From positions 4,278,001-4,342,000 of the forward strand of contig OW818686.1 in the NCBI GenBank assembly GCA_942493305.1: DNA of 64,000 bases, given 5' to 3'. The translations under genes were made by a program, and so were the position numbers. Positions 25,596 through 35,527 of the stretch are shown here, piece by piece. Source of the DNA: UBA7672 sp030824255 (lineage in GTDB: Bacteria; Pseudomonadota; Alphaproteobacteria; Caulobacterales; Hyphomonadaceae). Each line of letters starts with the position of its first letter. Position 1 is the first letter of the stretch. Under the pieces are notes generated by a model. The model did not search any database, was not told the origin of the DNA, and worked only from the letters and a program-made list of their open reading frames with translations.

Positions 25596-25910
25596 ATGGC
25601 GCTTCGCCTGACCTGCCTGAGCGCCATGGCCTGCGTCCTCGCACTGTCCGCCTGCACCACAGGCGAAGACCTGCGCGTCCGCCATGGCTCGCCGCTTCAC
25701 ACCTACGCCTGCGCCGATGGCAAGACCTTCCTCTCCCGCCAGATCATCACCGGGGAAGTCGAGATCACCGCCGGCGGCCAGACGCGCGACGTGACGGACG
25801 CCAATGGCGACCCCATCCCCCTCGGCCCGCAGATAACCTACGCAGACGAAACCGCATCCCTCACCGGCATGCCGGGCGGCCCTTACACGTCCTGCCGACT
25901 AAGTGACTGA
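25596..25910 (+). CDS. Small lipoprotein
   Basis: A 104-residue predicted lipoprotein with lipobox LSAC after a hydrophobic N-terminus. The mature part has a YACADGKTFLSRQ segment resembling the start of MliC-type lysozyme-inhibitor domains and a late cysteine (TSCRL) that could pair with it. That resemblance is weak and short. The ATG at 25596 has a CGGAG ribosome site. It is divergent from the LPMO-like gene and precedes the TPR gene. Confidence 0.68.
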   Translation: MALRLTCLSAMACVLALSACTTGEDLRVRHGSPLHTYACADGKTFLSRQIITGEVEITAGGQTRDVTDANGDPIPLGPQITYADETASLTGMPGGPYTSCRLSD

Positions 25911-26019
25911 TCGCACCTTCCGAATTGTGTCCGAAGACGCGACGACAACATTGCCGCGTGAATTGCGACCATCCCCGTTTCATGCATCCTCGTCACGTTG
26001 GGCCGGACGGAGCCACCTT

Positions 26020-27102
26020 ATGCGCGCACGCGTTTTCACCGGATGCCTGCTCGCCGCGACGCTCGGCATCGCTGGCGCTGCACTGGCCCAGCCGGGCCTC
26101 AGCACCAAGCCGAACTACGATCTGATCTACAAATCGGACCTCATCGACGACGAGGCCCGACGCGAAGTCACCTTCCTCCACCAGTCCGCCGTCCAGGCCC
26201 TGCAGGCGCAGGACTATGCCGCCGCAGAAAAGAACCTGAGCGATCTCCTCAAGATCAAGTCGGCCCCGCCCGCCTCCAATTTTCTGATGGGCCTTGCCAA
26301 GATCGGCCTCGAGAAATGGGATGAAGCACAGCTCTTCCTCGAAACCGCCGTCGCCACCGAACCCAAGCGCCCCGAGCCGAAGACGCGCCTCGGCATCACC
26401 TACGCCAAGCTCAACAACACCGATGCGGCGCGGCAGCAGCGCGCCGCCCTCGCCGGCCTCGATGTCGATTGCCGCCAGACCTGCGCCGACGCCCAGTGGA
26501 TCAATGAAGGCCTCGTCCTGCTCGATCAGGCGCTCGCCTCCGAGGAAGCCGCCCGCCGCGTCTCCGCCGCCGCCCTCGCCGCCATAGCCCCCGCCCCGGC
26601 AGATGGCGCGAAAGGCTTCGATCCTGAAAAATACAGCCTCGTCGAATTCACCGACACCAACCAGCTCTACGATCTGCTGACCCAGCCCGGTCGCTGCCCA
26701 GCCAACAAGACCGCCGAGGCGCGCCAGCCCTGCGCCCTCATCCTCTATCGCCCGACGGACGGCGCCACTGAAACGCTCGCCGCCAACTTCAAGCCGGTGT
26801 TCAAGATCATCAGCCGCAAGTCGATCTGGGCCATTCACGACAAGAAGCTGCAGAAGATCCGCATCGAGGATCTCTACTTCGACAATGTCGACGTCGTCGG
26901 CGCCAAGCCGGCCGCCTACATCTCCGTCGCCCTGATCGGCAACGCCGAGAACAAGGCAAACTGCGAGAGCGGCAAGCCCTGCCTGGGCCAGCTCGTCGCT
27001 GAAGACATGTTCCGCATGTACGGCAACATGCCGCCCTCCGTCGTCGAGGTGATCTGGGGCGCCGCCGGCATGAAAGACCCCGGCACCCAGCGCGTCCGCT
27101 GA
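26020..27102 (+). CDS. Exported TPR-repeat protein
   Basis: A 360-residue protein with a signal peptide ending ALAQ, so probably periplasmic. Residues of about 40-140 contain helical repeats with TPR spacing (ALQAQDYAAAEKNLSDLLKI, WDEAQLFLETAVATEPKRPE). The C-terminal ~180 residues form a separate region with paired cysteines (CPANK...PC, CESGKPC), unassigned. The ATG at 26020 has a GGACGGAG ribosome site; the longer open frame upstream has no such site. No operon partner is obvious; adhC follows after 92 bp with its own ribosome site. Confidence 0.78.
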   Translation: MRARVFTGCLLAATLGIAGAALAQPGLSTKPNYDLIYKSDLIDDEARREVTFLHQSAVQALQAQDYAAAEKNLSDLLKIKSAPPASNFLMGLAKIGLEKWDEAQLFLETAVATEPKRPEPKTRLGITYAKLNNTDAARQQRAALAGLDVDCRQTCADAQWINEGLVLLDQALASEEAARRVSAAALAAIAPAPADGAKGFDPEKYSLVEFTDTNQLYDLLTQPGRCPANKTAEARQPCALILYRPTDGATETLAANFKPVFKIISRKSIWAIHDKKLQKIRIEDLYFDNVDVVGAKPAAYISVALIGNAENKANCESGKPCLGQLVAEDMFRMYGNMPPSVVEVIWGAAGMKDPGTQRVR

Positions 27103-27194
27103 CATCCGGATTGCCCGGCTACAGCCCGGCGGTCGGAGCTTGACCCCGCGTCCCCAAACCTGCACCTCTCCCTCCTGCCAAGGAGAGCTCCCCC

Positions 27195-28304
<1,110 letters not shown>

Positions 28305-28327
28305 TCCTGCTAGCGGAGAGCTTCAAC

Positions 28328-29092
28328 ATGCGCCTGCGGTCCCTGCTCGTTGCTGCAGCCATGCTTGCCTTGGCCCCTGCCGCGCTGGCGCAAGCGACGG
28401 CGCAAGCCACGCTTGATCGCTTCGTCGCACTCGCCAACGCAGGCGAGCTCACCACGCCCGCCGGTCAGGCCATCCTGACGGGCGAGGCTCTGCAGATGGC
28501 GACCGAAGCGAAGAGCAACCTCCCGGCGCCTGACCGCGTCGTGCAGGTGTCTCCGGACCTCGCCGCTGCACGCATGGTCCTGCGCAGCCCGGCAGGCGAG
28601 GAGGCGGACGCCTACTTCTACCTTCAGAAGACACCGCGCGGCTGGGCCGTGTCCGCCTATCGCGCCATGGCTATGAGCGGCATGGATATGATGCTGCTCG
28701 CGGAAATGAAGAAGCAGAAGCAGCTCTCGCGGGAAGACCAGGTCAGCAAGAAAAATCTCGAACTGACCCTCTCCTCCGACAGCCAGCTCCGCACGTGGTT
28801 TGCTGCAAACCGTGCCGCGCTCGAAGACATGGCGGGCGTTCACAATGGAGCAGTTTCCCCGCCCTCGCCGGGCGTCACGAGCGACAGCATCCTAACCTTA
28901 CGCTTGAAGGAGCTCGGCCTCAAATCGATCAGCGCCAGCGGCGACGCCACCCTGATCACCATTGGCGGCAATGCTGATAACACCGTGGGGGTCCTGCGCG
29001 CCGGGCCGTCCGGCCCGCCGGCCATCAGCCCCTCCAGCTACTTCTGGGTCGAGGATATCGGCGGCGGCTGGTTCCTGTTCCGCACCACCTGA
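28328..29092 (+). CDS. Exported protein of unknown function
   Basis: A 254-residue protein with a clear signal peptide (ending ALAQ). The mature part has no recognised domain; a DUF-type helical N-terminal half with QATLDRFVALANAGEL is followed by a Met-rich helix (SGMDMMLLAEMKKQ) and a beta-rich tail ending in aromatic residues. The ATG has a GGAGA ribosome site, 24 bp after adhC, so it may be cotranscribed with it. Confidence 0.72.
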   Translation: MRLRSLLVAAAMLALAPAALAQATAQATLDRFVALANAGELTTPAGQAILTGEALQMATEAKSNLPAPDRVVQVSPDLAAARMVLRSPAGEEADAYFYLQKTPRGWAVSAYRAMAMSGMDMMLLAEMKKQKQLSREDQVSKKNLELTLSSDSQLRTWFAANRAALEDMAGVHNGAVSPPSPGVTSDSILTLRLKELGLKSISASGDATLITIGGNADNTVGVLRAGPSGPPAISPSSYFWVEDIGGGWFLFRTT

Positions 29093-29203
29093 CACGGGCG
29101 CGTTCGCCGCACCCCTTGCGCGCAATCCAACGCCCAGCCGTATCGAAGCCTTAACAATAGCCTGCGCAAAATTATCACTTAACAGCGCCGGTCCGCCCCC
29201 TCC

Positions 29204-29632
29204 GTGTCCTTTGACATCTACGCTTTCGATCTGTTCGCCGCGCCGCACGACAGGCACGACTTCCTCGACTGGATTCACCGCGCCTACCGCGACATCGATG
29301 GCCCGCTCGCCTGCGATCCGACGCGGCTGACGCCCGCCCTGCGCGCGTGGCACGCCGATCTCGCCAAATCCTTCCCCGCCGCGAGCGACCCGCACCGCTT
29401 CGAAATCAGCGCCAGCGCACATCTCGCCAGCTACCGTTTCGCGCCAAACATGGTGCAGGCGTGCTTCGACTGGGAATCCGCCGGCCCGGCCCTCTATCGC
29501 GCCAAGCGCGCGGCACAGGCCTGCGCCGTCGGCCTGTTCGAAGCCAGCAGCGCCGACGCTGCTGTCTGGATGATCTCGCAACGCGGCCGCTGGGAAGTCA
29601 TCCACCGCGCTGACCAGCGCGGCACAGGCTGA
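29204..29632 (+). CDS. Small cytoplasmic protein of unknown function, GTG start
   Basis: A 142-residue acidic/aromatic protein with no signal or membrane segment. It begins MSFDIYAFDLFAAP from a GTG. The first ATG is deep in the frame, so the GTG is preferred, although no good ribosome site precedes it. The LYRAKRAAQACAVGLFEASS segment is not recognised. It converges on the TetR gene with the two stop codons nearly touching. Confidence 0.6.
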   Translation: MSFDIYAFDLFAAPHDRHDFLDWIHRAYRDIDGPLACDPTRLTPALRAWHADLAKSFPAASDPHRFEISASAHLASYRFAPNMVQACFDWESAGPALYRAKRAAQACAVGLFEASSADAAVWMISQRGRWEVIHRADQRGTG

Positions 29633-29634
29633 GC

Positions 29635-30216
29635 TCAGCCCCGCAGTCCCGCAATCAGCAGGTCCACCAGCGCATCAAGCTCCTTCAGGTCGCTCTTGCC
29701 GCCATCGAGCTGCACCAGCGCCGGATGGTGGAACCGCGTCGTCGCATTCAGCAGCATCGTCGCCGCGCCATCGAGCGCCTTCCCGGGCCAGTCGCCCGCC
29801 TTCGCTCCGTCGCGCAGGATCTCGGCCACCTCGTCATGCATGTGCGTCAGGTGATTCGTCACCACCTCGTGCGCGCTCGCCGTGATCGTGCCGTAGACCG
29901 TAAACATCTCCGGATCGTCCAGAACCTTCCGCCGCTTCACCTCGGCAAGCTGGCGCAGCCACGCCTTCAATCGCTTCGGCGCTGGTGTGCGCTTGTCCGC
30001 CGTGATTTTCGACAGCGGCGCCATCACCTGCCCCAGCCACCGCTCTGCCACCGCATCAAACAGCGCGCTCTTCGAGGCGAAGTGTTTGTAGACATTCGAA
30101 TGGCTCATATCGAGCGCACGCGCGACGTCCACGACGCCGGTTTTCGCCGGGCCGTGGCGTCGCAGCTGCTCGACGGTTGCATCGAGAATGCGGTCGCGGA
30201 TTGAATCAGTGCTCAC
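29635..30216 (-). CDS. TetR-family transcriptional regulator, GTG start
   Basis: A 193-residue regulator. The N-terminal helix-turn-helix (IRDRILDATVEQLRRHG...VVDVARALDMSHSNVYKHFASKSALFDA) is a full TetR type. The C-terminal ligand domain starts near residue 70. The start codon is GTG. It lies 18 bp downstream of the aldo/keto reductase gene on the same strand and is probably its partner in an operon, possibly controlling it (inference). The inducer is unknown; an aldehyde would fit the neighbourhood. Confidence 0.9.
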   Translation of the reverse strand: MSTDSIRDRILDATVEQLRRHGPAKTGVVDVARALDMSHSNVYKHFASKSALFDAVAERWLGQVMAPLSKITADKRTPAPKRLKAWLRQLAEVKRRKVLDDPEMFTVYGTITASAHEVVTNHLTHMHDEVAEILRDGAKAGDWPGKALDGAATMLLNATTRFHHPALVQLDGGKSDLKELDALVDLLIAGLRG

Positions 30217-30234
30217 GCCGCTAGATCACCCATT

Positions 30235-31227
30235 TTACCGCTCGCTGTCGAGCATGGCGCGCTGCGCTTCTGGATAACGCCCGCCCGCCACGGCGTCGGC
30301 AGGCGCCGCCGCCTCGATCCGCGCCCTGTCTGCGTCCGTCAGCACGACATCCAGCGCGCCCAGCGATTCCGTCAGCCGCTCCCGCTTGCGGGCGCCGATC
30401 AACGGCACAATATCCTCTCCCTGGGCAAAGACCCAGGCGATAGCCAGCTGGGCCACGGTGCAGCCTTTCTCGTCGGCGATCTCTTTCAGCGCCTGAACAA
30501 GCTTCATGTTCTGGTCGAAGTTTTCGCCCTGGAAGCGCGGCGCCATTGCGCGGAAACCGCCACGCGATCCGCCAGCCAGCGCGCTTTCGCTGATAAGTCC
30601 GCGCGACAGCACGCCATAGGCCGTCATGCCGATGCCGAGTTCGCGCAAGGTGGGGAGGATCTTCTGTTCAACGTCGCGCGTCAGGATCGCATATTCGATC
30701 TGCAGATCGACAATCGGATGCACGGCGTGCGCTCTGCGGATCGTCTCCGCCCCCGCCTCGCTCAATCCGATATGGCGCACATAACCCTCTTTCACGAGAT
30801 CGGCGATCGCGCCCACCGTCTCCTCGATCGGCACAAGCGGGGACACCCGCGCCGGCCGGTAGATGTCGATATGGTCCACACGCAGCCGTTTCAGCGTGTA
30901 GGCCAGCGCCGTGCGCGTCTGTTTCGGATCGGTCGCATAGCCAAGCCACTGTCCATCCGGCCCGCGCTGCGCGCCATACTTCACGGAGAGGATCGCGTTG
31001 TCGCGCTTGCCGCCTTTCAGCGCCTCTCCAATCAGCATCTCGTTGTGGCCCATCCCGTAAAAGTCGCCCGTGTCGATCAGGGTGACGCCTGCCTCAAGGG
31101 CTGCATGGATGGTGGCGATGCCCTCGGCTTCATCGGCCGGGCCATAGAAATCCGGCGACATGCCCATGGCGCCAAGGCCAAGGGCGGAAACGGTGGGGCC
31201 GGTACGTCCGAGTTTGCGGGTCTGCAT
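30235..31227 (-). CDS. Aldo/keto reductase
   Basis: A 330-residue NADPH-dependent oxidoreductase of the AKR superfamily. The fold signature GLGAMGMS, active-site Asp/Tyr in LIDTGDFYG, and Lys in AILSVKYG are present, with the cofactor segment PLIGARKRERLTESLGAL at the C-terminus. The IYRPARVSPLVPIEETVGAI segment places it in the AKR13-like group acting on aldehydes. The ATG has an AGGAG ribosome site. The TetR gene follows 18 bp downstream. It lies between adhC and fghA on the opposite strand, so aldehyde detoxification is a plausible theme. Confidence 0.92.
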   Translation of the reverse strand: MQTRKLGRTGPTVSALGLGAMGMSPDFYGPADEAEGIATIHAALEAGVTLIDTGDFYGMGHNEMLIGEALKGGKRDNAILSVKYGAQRGPDGQWLGYATDPKQTRTALAYTLKRLRVDHIDIYRPARVSPLVPIEETVGAIADLVKEGYVRHIGLSEAGAETIRRAHAVHPIVDLQIEYAILTRDVEQKILPTLRELGIGMTAYGVLSRGLISESALAGGSRGGFRAMAPRFQGENFDQNMKLVQALKEIADEKGCTVAQLAIAWVFAQGEDIVPLIGARKRERLTESLGALDVVLTDADRARIEAAAPADAVAGGRYPEAQRAMLDSER

Positions 31228-31444
31228 GGCTTTGCTCCTGTGCTGGACAGGAACTGGAGCGGATGGTAACAGATTTCAATAGTTGTTACTCGAATATTCG
31301 AGATCTTTTTTGGGCCTACCCGCGCCCGTGCCCACGGCACGACGGCGAAAGCGACAACGCGCCCACGCTTCAACGCGTGACCTGCCGGTCCGGCGGGCTA
31401 TACCAACCTGTACCCGACGTGATTGCAGCCGAAGCGAGGACCCC

Positions 31445-32287
31445 GTGAGCGGCATCGAAACCGTGAAGACTCACCGCCTGTTCGAAGGCGAGCTGCGTTA
31501 CTGCAAGCATCAGAGCGCCGCCACGGGCACGCCCATGACGTTCAGCGTCTTCACACCGGAAGGCCCCGGACCCTTCCCGGTGCTGATCTGGCTGTCAGGC
31601 CTCACCTGCACTGAAGACAACTTCACCACCAAGGCTGGCGCCTACAAGGCCGCAGCCCAGCACGGCCTGATGATCGTTGCGCCCGACACCTCGCCGCGCG
31701 GTGATGGCGTTGCAGACGATCCCGCCTACGACCTCGGCCAAGGCGCGGGCTTCTACATCGACGCCACCGAGGCGCCGTGGAAACCGCACTTCAGCATGGA
31801 AACCTACATTGTCCGCGATCTGGTGGCGGCCATTCGCGAGAACTTCCCCGCCGACCCCGTCCGCCTCGGCATCTCGGGCCACTCCATGGGCGGCCATGGC
31901 GCGCTGACACTCGCCTTGCGCCACACCGATCTCTTCCGATCGGTTTCCGCCTTCTCGCCGATCGTCTCGCCGCTGAATTGTCCGTGGGGCGAAAAAGCCT
32001 TCACGGCCTATCTCGGCGCAGATCGGATGACGTGGGCAGAGCATGATGCCTGCGCGCTGCTGCGGTCAGGCCTGTCGCGCGGTTACTTCGACGACATCCT
32101 GATTGATCAGGGACTCGCCGACAACTTCCTGGCCGGACAGCTGAAGCCCGAACTGCTGCAGGAAGCCGCGAGGGAAGTGGAACAGAAAATTACGCTACGA
32201 ATGCATGAAGGTTACGACCATAGCTATTTCTTCATCGCAAGCTTCATTGACGACCATATCGCGTGGCACGTGAATCGTCTGAGCTGA
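31445..32287 (+). CDS. fghA: S-formylglutathione hydrolase, GTG start
   Basis: Hydrolyses S-formylglutathione to formate and glutathione, completing the adhC step. A 280-residue esterase-D-like alpha/beta hydrolase: LSGLTCTEDNF, the nucleophile in GISGHSMGGHGAL, and the catalytic histidine in GYDHSYFF. The frame is open upstream, but the GTG at 31445 preceded by GAGGA gives the normal family length. Its promoter must lie between it and the divergent aldo/keto reductase gene. Confidence 0.95.
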   Translation: MSGIETVKTHRLFEGELRYCKHQSAATGTPMTFSVFTPEGPGPFPVLIWLSGLTCTEDNFTTKAGAYKAAAQHGLMIVAPDTSPRGDGVADDPAYDLGQGAGFYIDATEAPWKPHFSMETYIVRDLVAAIRENFPADPVRLGISGHSMGGHGALTLALRHTDLFRSVSAFSPIVSPLNCPWGEKAFTAYLGADRMTWAEHDACALLRSGLSRGYFDDILIDQGLADNFLAGQLKPELLQEAAREVEQKITLRMHEGYDHSYFFIASFIDDHIAWHVNRLS

Positions 32288-32313
32288 ACTCGCCTCTGGG
32301 TTAAAATTCAGCC

Positions 32314-32335
32314 ACAAACTAATATAATTGTTTGT
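32314..32335. promoter_or_regulatory. AT-rich inverted repeat upstream of the H-NS-family gene
   Basis: ACAAAC (32314-32319) and GTTTGT (32330-32335) flank 10 bp of A/T in an AT-rich patch about 80 bp ahead of the H-NS-family start. A curved A/T site of this type could serve self-regulation; no known regulator motif is matched. Confidence 0.4.
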
Positions 32336-32414
32336 ATTGTAATTGGCGTTCTATAATCTCAGATTCGCGACTGGGACGGGGCTGGATAATTAAACGAGGC
32401 ATAGGGGCTGGTTG

Positions 32415-32756
32415 ATGGCGATGCGTTTGCCAAACGTCGATGGACTCTCTCTTTCGGAACTGAATGAGCTTCTTTCGCGTGTGAACAGGGCCATTCAGGC
32501 CAAGAAAGATGACGCGCGGGCTGAAACCCTGCAAAAACTGAAGGCGTTGGCTGTCCAGGAAGGCTTCAGCCTGGATGAGCTCGTCGGTGCAAAGGGCCAG
32601 GGCGGCCGTCGTCAACGTTCGGACAAGGGCGTAAAGCTCAAGCCGAAATATGTCGGCCCCAACGGTGAGATTTACACGGGTCGCGGCCCGACGCCGAAAT
32701 GGCTGAAATCTCTCGAGCGCAAGGGCGAGAAGCGCGAGAAGTATCTCGTAAAATAG
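32415..32756 (+). CDS. H-NS-family nucleoid protein (HvrA-like)
   Basis: A 113-residue basic protein. The N-terminal ~50 residues are a coiled-coil oligomerisation region (LSLSELNELLSRVNRAIQAKKDD). A linker rich in Gly/Arg/Gln follows, and the C-terminus has the H-NS DNA-binding type sequence KYVGPNGEIYTGRGPTPKWLKSL. Such proteins coat AT-rich DNA and silence foreign genes. The ATG at 32415 has GGGG ahead of it. A long AT-rich leader precedes the gene. A hairpin with a T-rich tail ends it. Confidence 0.9.
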   Translation: MAMRLPNVDGLSLSELNELLSRVNRAIQAKKDDARAETLQKLKALAVQEGFSLDELVGAKGQGGRRQRSDKGVKLKPKYVGPNGEIYTGRGPTPKWLKSLERKGEKREKYLVK

Positions 32757-32780
32757 TATTTCCTGGAATTAATTATGCAA

Positions 32781-32815
32781 ACGGCCCGGATTACATCCGG
32801 GCCGTATTTGCTTTT
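32781..32815 (+). terminator. Terminator of the H-NS-family gene
   Basis: An 11 bp perfect stem ACGGCCCGGAT / ATCCGGGCCGT (32781-32791 with 32795-32805), then an ATTTGCTTTT tail. Confidence 0.82.
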
Positions 32816-32855
32816 AACATAGGTTAGTTTTGCGAATCAGCCTGCTGCGAGGCGA

Positions 32856-32932
32856 TGGTAGTGGGACCCGGGATCGAACCGGGGACCTCAGGATTATGAG
32901 TCCTGCGCTCTAACCAGCTGAGCTATCCCACC
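32856..32932 (-). tRNA. tRNA-Met (CAT anticodon), CCA encoded
   Basis: A full cloverleaf on the minus strand. The acceptor stem pairs GGTGGGA with TCCCACT (ending G-U), followed by ACCA. The D arm starts AGCTCAGCTGGTTAGAGC, the anticodon loop is CTCATAA (CAT), and the T arm has GGTTCGATCCC. The first pair is a G-U, not the C-A mismatch of initiator tRNA, so this is an elongator type. A CAT tRNA could also be the tRNA-Ile2 that is lysidinylated, but the stem sequence looks more like elongator Met. Confidence 0.88.
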
Positions 32933-33091
32933 AAAGTCGAGGCGCGCGGTATACGCAACGTGCAGGGCGAGCGCAAGACAGGTCGCCGCGACAGAAAAAA
33001 CCTCGCACTTTCCGAAGCCTTCTGCGCATTCGCTGCCGGGTCAGACGCCCCATGGCCGCAAGGCTGCACCCCCGCGTCATCGGAGAAAACA

Positions 33092-33121
33092 GGAAAGGCG
33101 CCGGTTGCCCAGCGCCTTTCC
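33092..33121 (-). terminator. Hairpin downstream of the FAD oxidoreductase gene
   Basis: A perfect 10 bp inverted repeat (GGAAAGGCGC with GCGCCTTTCC) separated by 10 bases. On the minus strand it is followed by TGTTTTC. It is 100 bp past the end of the oxidoreductase gene and probably stops that transcript before the tRNA. Confidence 0.55.
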
Positions 33122-33221
33122 GGATTCGGCCCGAGTTTGGGGGTTACCGCTGCTCCTGACGCCTGACGCAGCGGCTGTGTGTGCTGGTTTGTCCCTGTTT
33201 TGGGGCATTCTGGCGCCGGCG

Positions 33222-34346
33222 CTAAAGCCTGGCGGCGACCATCTCACCGATCGCCAGAGAGCTCGTCAGCCCCGGACTCTCTATGCCGATCAGGTTCACC
33301 AGACCCGCAACGCCATGTTGTCCGGGCCCATCAATCAGGAAGTCCGCGCTCGGCTGTCCTTTGCCGACGATCTTTGGACGAACGCCTGAATAGTCCGGCT
33401 GCAACGCCCCGTCTTTGAGCCCCGGCCAGTACCGCCGCACCTCGCGATAGAAGTGCTCCGCGCGTGAAGGGTCCACCACATAGTCGAATGGCGGCGCAGC
33501 GCCTGCGGGTAGCCATTCCGCATCCGGACCCAGCCGGGTGCGCCCGCCGAGGTCGATCGCAAGGTGCAATCCCTGCGTCGTCGAGTTGTGCATCGGATAT
33601 ATGAGCCGCGCGAATGCCGCCCGCCCGCTGGCCGTGAAGTACGAGCCCTTCACCCAGCTCATTGCCAGATCCGCATAATGCGGCCCACCCGCGATCGCAC
33701 GCGCTACCGGCAGGGCCTGATGCCCCGCCGAATTAACCACGCTGCGCGCCTTGATGCGCGACGGGCTCGCCCCGCCCGTCTCGATCTCGATGCCGTCCGC
33801 CAGCGCCTCGCCGCGCACCACCGGTGCGTTGAACGCCAGCGCCCCGCCGCGATCCTCGAACTCGCCCTGCAGCGCGAGGAAGTAGGCATGGCTGTCGAAC
33901 AGCCCGCTCGTCTCCGAATGGATCGCCACGCGCACGTCAGGGCTAAGCGCCGGCTCCAGCCTGCGCGCCTCCGCCCCATCGATCAGCCGGATATCCTCGA
34001 CGCCATTCTCCAGCGCCCGCTTCAGCAGCGCTGGCGTCGCCCCCGCTTCAGCATCATCAACAGCGACAACAAGCTTCCCACACCTGTGCGCTTCAACACC
34101 ATGAGCGGCGCAATACTGATAGAGCTTCCGCCGCCCCTCCACGCACAGGCGCGCCTTCAGCGAGCCCGTCGCGTAGTAAAGCCCCGCATGAATCACCTCG
34201 GAGTTGCGCGACGACGTCTCCGTCGCAATTGCACTGGTCGCTTCAAGCACAAGCACGTCGCGGCCCGCCAACGCCAGCGCGCGCGCGGTGGCAAGCCCCA
34301 CAGCCCCCGCTCCGATAACGACTGCATCCGCCTCGAACGTATCCAT
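33222..34346 (-). CDS. FAD-dependent oxidoreductase, L-2-hydroxyglutarate oxidase (LhgO) type
   Basis: A 374-residue FAD enzyme with a Rossmann dinucleotide site at the N-terminus (VVIGAGAVGLATARALA). The SSRNSEVIHAGLYYATGSLKARLC segment, the SNAGH-like VNSAGHQALP region and the LIGIESPGLTSSLAIGEM C-terminus are those of the LhgO/YgaF family, which oxidises L-2-hydroxyglutarate or related alpha-hydroxy acids. The frame is open upstream, but the ATG at 34346 starts directly at the Rossmann strand. The exact substrate is not proven. Confidence 0.88.
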   Translation of the reverse strand: MDTFEADAVVIGAGAVGLATARALALAGRDVLVLEATSAIATETSSRNSEVIHAGLYYATGSLKARLCVEGRRKLYQYCAAHGVEAHRCGKLVVAVDDAEAGATPALLKRALENGVEDIRLIDGAEARRLEPALSPDVRVAIHSETSGLFDSHAYFLALQGEFEDRGGALAFNAPVVRGEALADGIEIETGGASPSRIKARSVVNSAGHQALPVARAIAGGPHYADLAMSWVKGSYFTASGRAAFARLIYPMHNSTTQGLHLAIDLGGRTRLGPDAEWLPAGAAPPFDYVVDPSRAEHFYREVRRYWPGLKDGALQPDYSGVRPKIVGKGQPSADFLIDGPGQHGVAGLVNLIGIESPGLTSSLAIGEMVAARL

Positions 34347-34612
34347 GCCCCTGCCTACCCCAAGCCGGTGAAGGAGTCGTACGCCGCATCGGCGCGAAAA
34401 CTCCAGCTGCGACCTATTCTTAGCTGACACTGGCCGCAAGCAAAGGCCAACATCATGGAGCGAAAAGCTGCAGCCCTGCGAGCCGCTCGCATCTACTGCA
34501 TAATTCCTGAAACGTGGCGCCGAATACGTTCGGCGAGAGTTCATTGCACGCGAGCCGTCCGAATGGACCGGCGCAGAGCGTCAGCATTCTGGCGCGATAT
34601 CAGGAGATCAGA

Positions 34613-35191
34613 ATGGCAGCCGCAAAAAAAACCAATGGCGCATCGACCAAAGCTGCCAAGGGCAAACCCAAGGCAATGGATGCCGTAGCCCTGCTCAAGG
34701 CGGACCACCGCAAGGTCGAGGAACTCTTCGCGTCTTATGAGAAAAGCAAAAGCAAATCCGTGAAGGCAAAGCTCGCCCAGCAAATATGCATGGAACTCAC
34801 CATCCACGCCACCATCGAGGAAGAAATCTTCTATCCCTCGGTCAAAGGTCAGGTCGAAGATGACATGCTCGACGAGGCTTATGTCGAGCATGATGGCGCC
34901 AAGATGCTGATCGGCGAAATTCTGGCAGGCTCACCGGAAGATCAATTCTACGACGCCAAGGTCAAGGTGCTTTCGGAAGAGATCAAGCATCACGTAAAGG
35001 AAGAGGAACAACGCGACGGCATCTTTGCTCAGGCAAAGCAGGCCAGCGTCGACATGAAAGCTCTCGGCGAGCAACTGGCGGGCCGCAAGGCCGAGCTCAT
35101 GAAAATGTACAAGCAGGACGGCGTTCCCACGCCAATGACCCGCTCCATGCGTGGCGTGCAATTGGAAATCGGCCAGCCCGTCGAGGCCTGA
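34613..35191 (+). CDS. Hemerythrin HHE-domain protein
   Basis: A 192-residue cytoplasmic protein. After a Lys/Ala-rich start comes an HHE-type four-helix bundle: LLKADHRKVEELF, HATIEEEIFYP, EHDGAKMLI and HHVKEEE supply His/Glu ligands for a di-iron site. The family senses or binds oxygen, NO or stores iron. The ATG at 34613 has an AGGAG ribosome site. The next gene, a SemiSWEET, starts 4 bp after its stop and is probably cotranscribed. Confidence 0.9.
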   Translation: MAAAKKTNGASTKAAKGKPKAMDAVALLKADHRKVEELFASYEKSKSKSVKAKLAQQICMELTIHATIEEEIFYPSVKGQVEDDMLDEAYVEHDGAKMLIGEILAGSPEDQFYDAKVKVLSEEIKHHVKEEEQRDGIFAQAKQASVDMKALGEQLAGRKAELMKMYKQDGVPTPMTRSMRGVQLEIGQPVEA

Positions 35192-35195
35192 CCCG

Positions 35196-35471
35196 ATGAG
35201 CCCGGAGCTGATCATCAACATTGTCGGCGTTTCTGCCGGGCTGTGTTCGATGGTCAGCTTCGCGCCTCAGATCGGCAAGATCCTGAAGACAAGATCCGCC
35301 GAAGGCGTGTCCTTGAAGATGTTCTCCGTGACGGTCACGGCGTTCGTGTTGTGGACCGCCTATGGCTGGCTACTTCAGTCCTGGCCGATAGCGATATCGA
35401 ACTTCGTGTGCCTGTGCATGGCTCTCGCCATCGTCGTCCTTCGCCTGAAGTATGGCGACAGCGTCAAATAG
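35196..35471 (+). CDS. SemiSWEET-type sugar transporter (PQ-loop)
   Basis: A 91-residue protein with three membrane helices and the PQ-loop motif in FAPQIGKILKTRSAEGVSLKMF. Later come a WTAYGWLL pore segment and an asparagine-containing SNFVCLCM helix. SemiSWEETs work as dimers to pass sugars across the inner membrane. The ATG at 35196 follows a GAGG; the longer frame overlapping the hemerythrin end is not used. The two genes may form an operon, though their functional link is unclear. Confidence 0.85.
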   Translation: MSPELIINIVGVSAGLCSMVSFAPQIGKILKTRSAEGVSLKMFSVTVTAFVLWTAYGWLLQSWPIAISNFVCLCMALAIVVLRLKYGDSVK

Positions 35472-35527
35472 CTGATGCTGAATTGCGCGAAAAGCAGTCT
35501 AGCCAGGCAGCCGGCGATGAGCGGGAC

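Noticed and set aside
32856..32932. tRNA-Ile2 with a modified CAT anticodon instead of tRNA-Met.
   Set aside because: Cannot be excluded by the anticodon alone; acceptor and anticodon stems look more like elongator tRNA-Met.
34347..34612. A sigma-E/EcfG-type stress promoter before the hemerythrin gene.
   Set aside because: GAAAC and CGTT elements occur but the spacing does not match the expected 16-17 bp.
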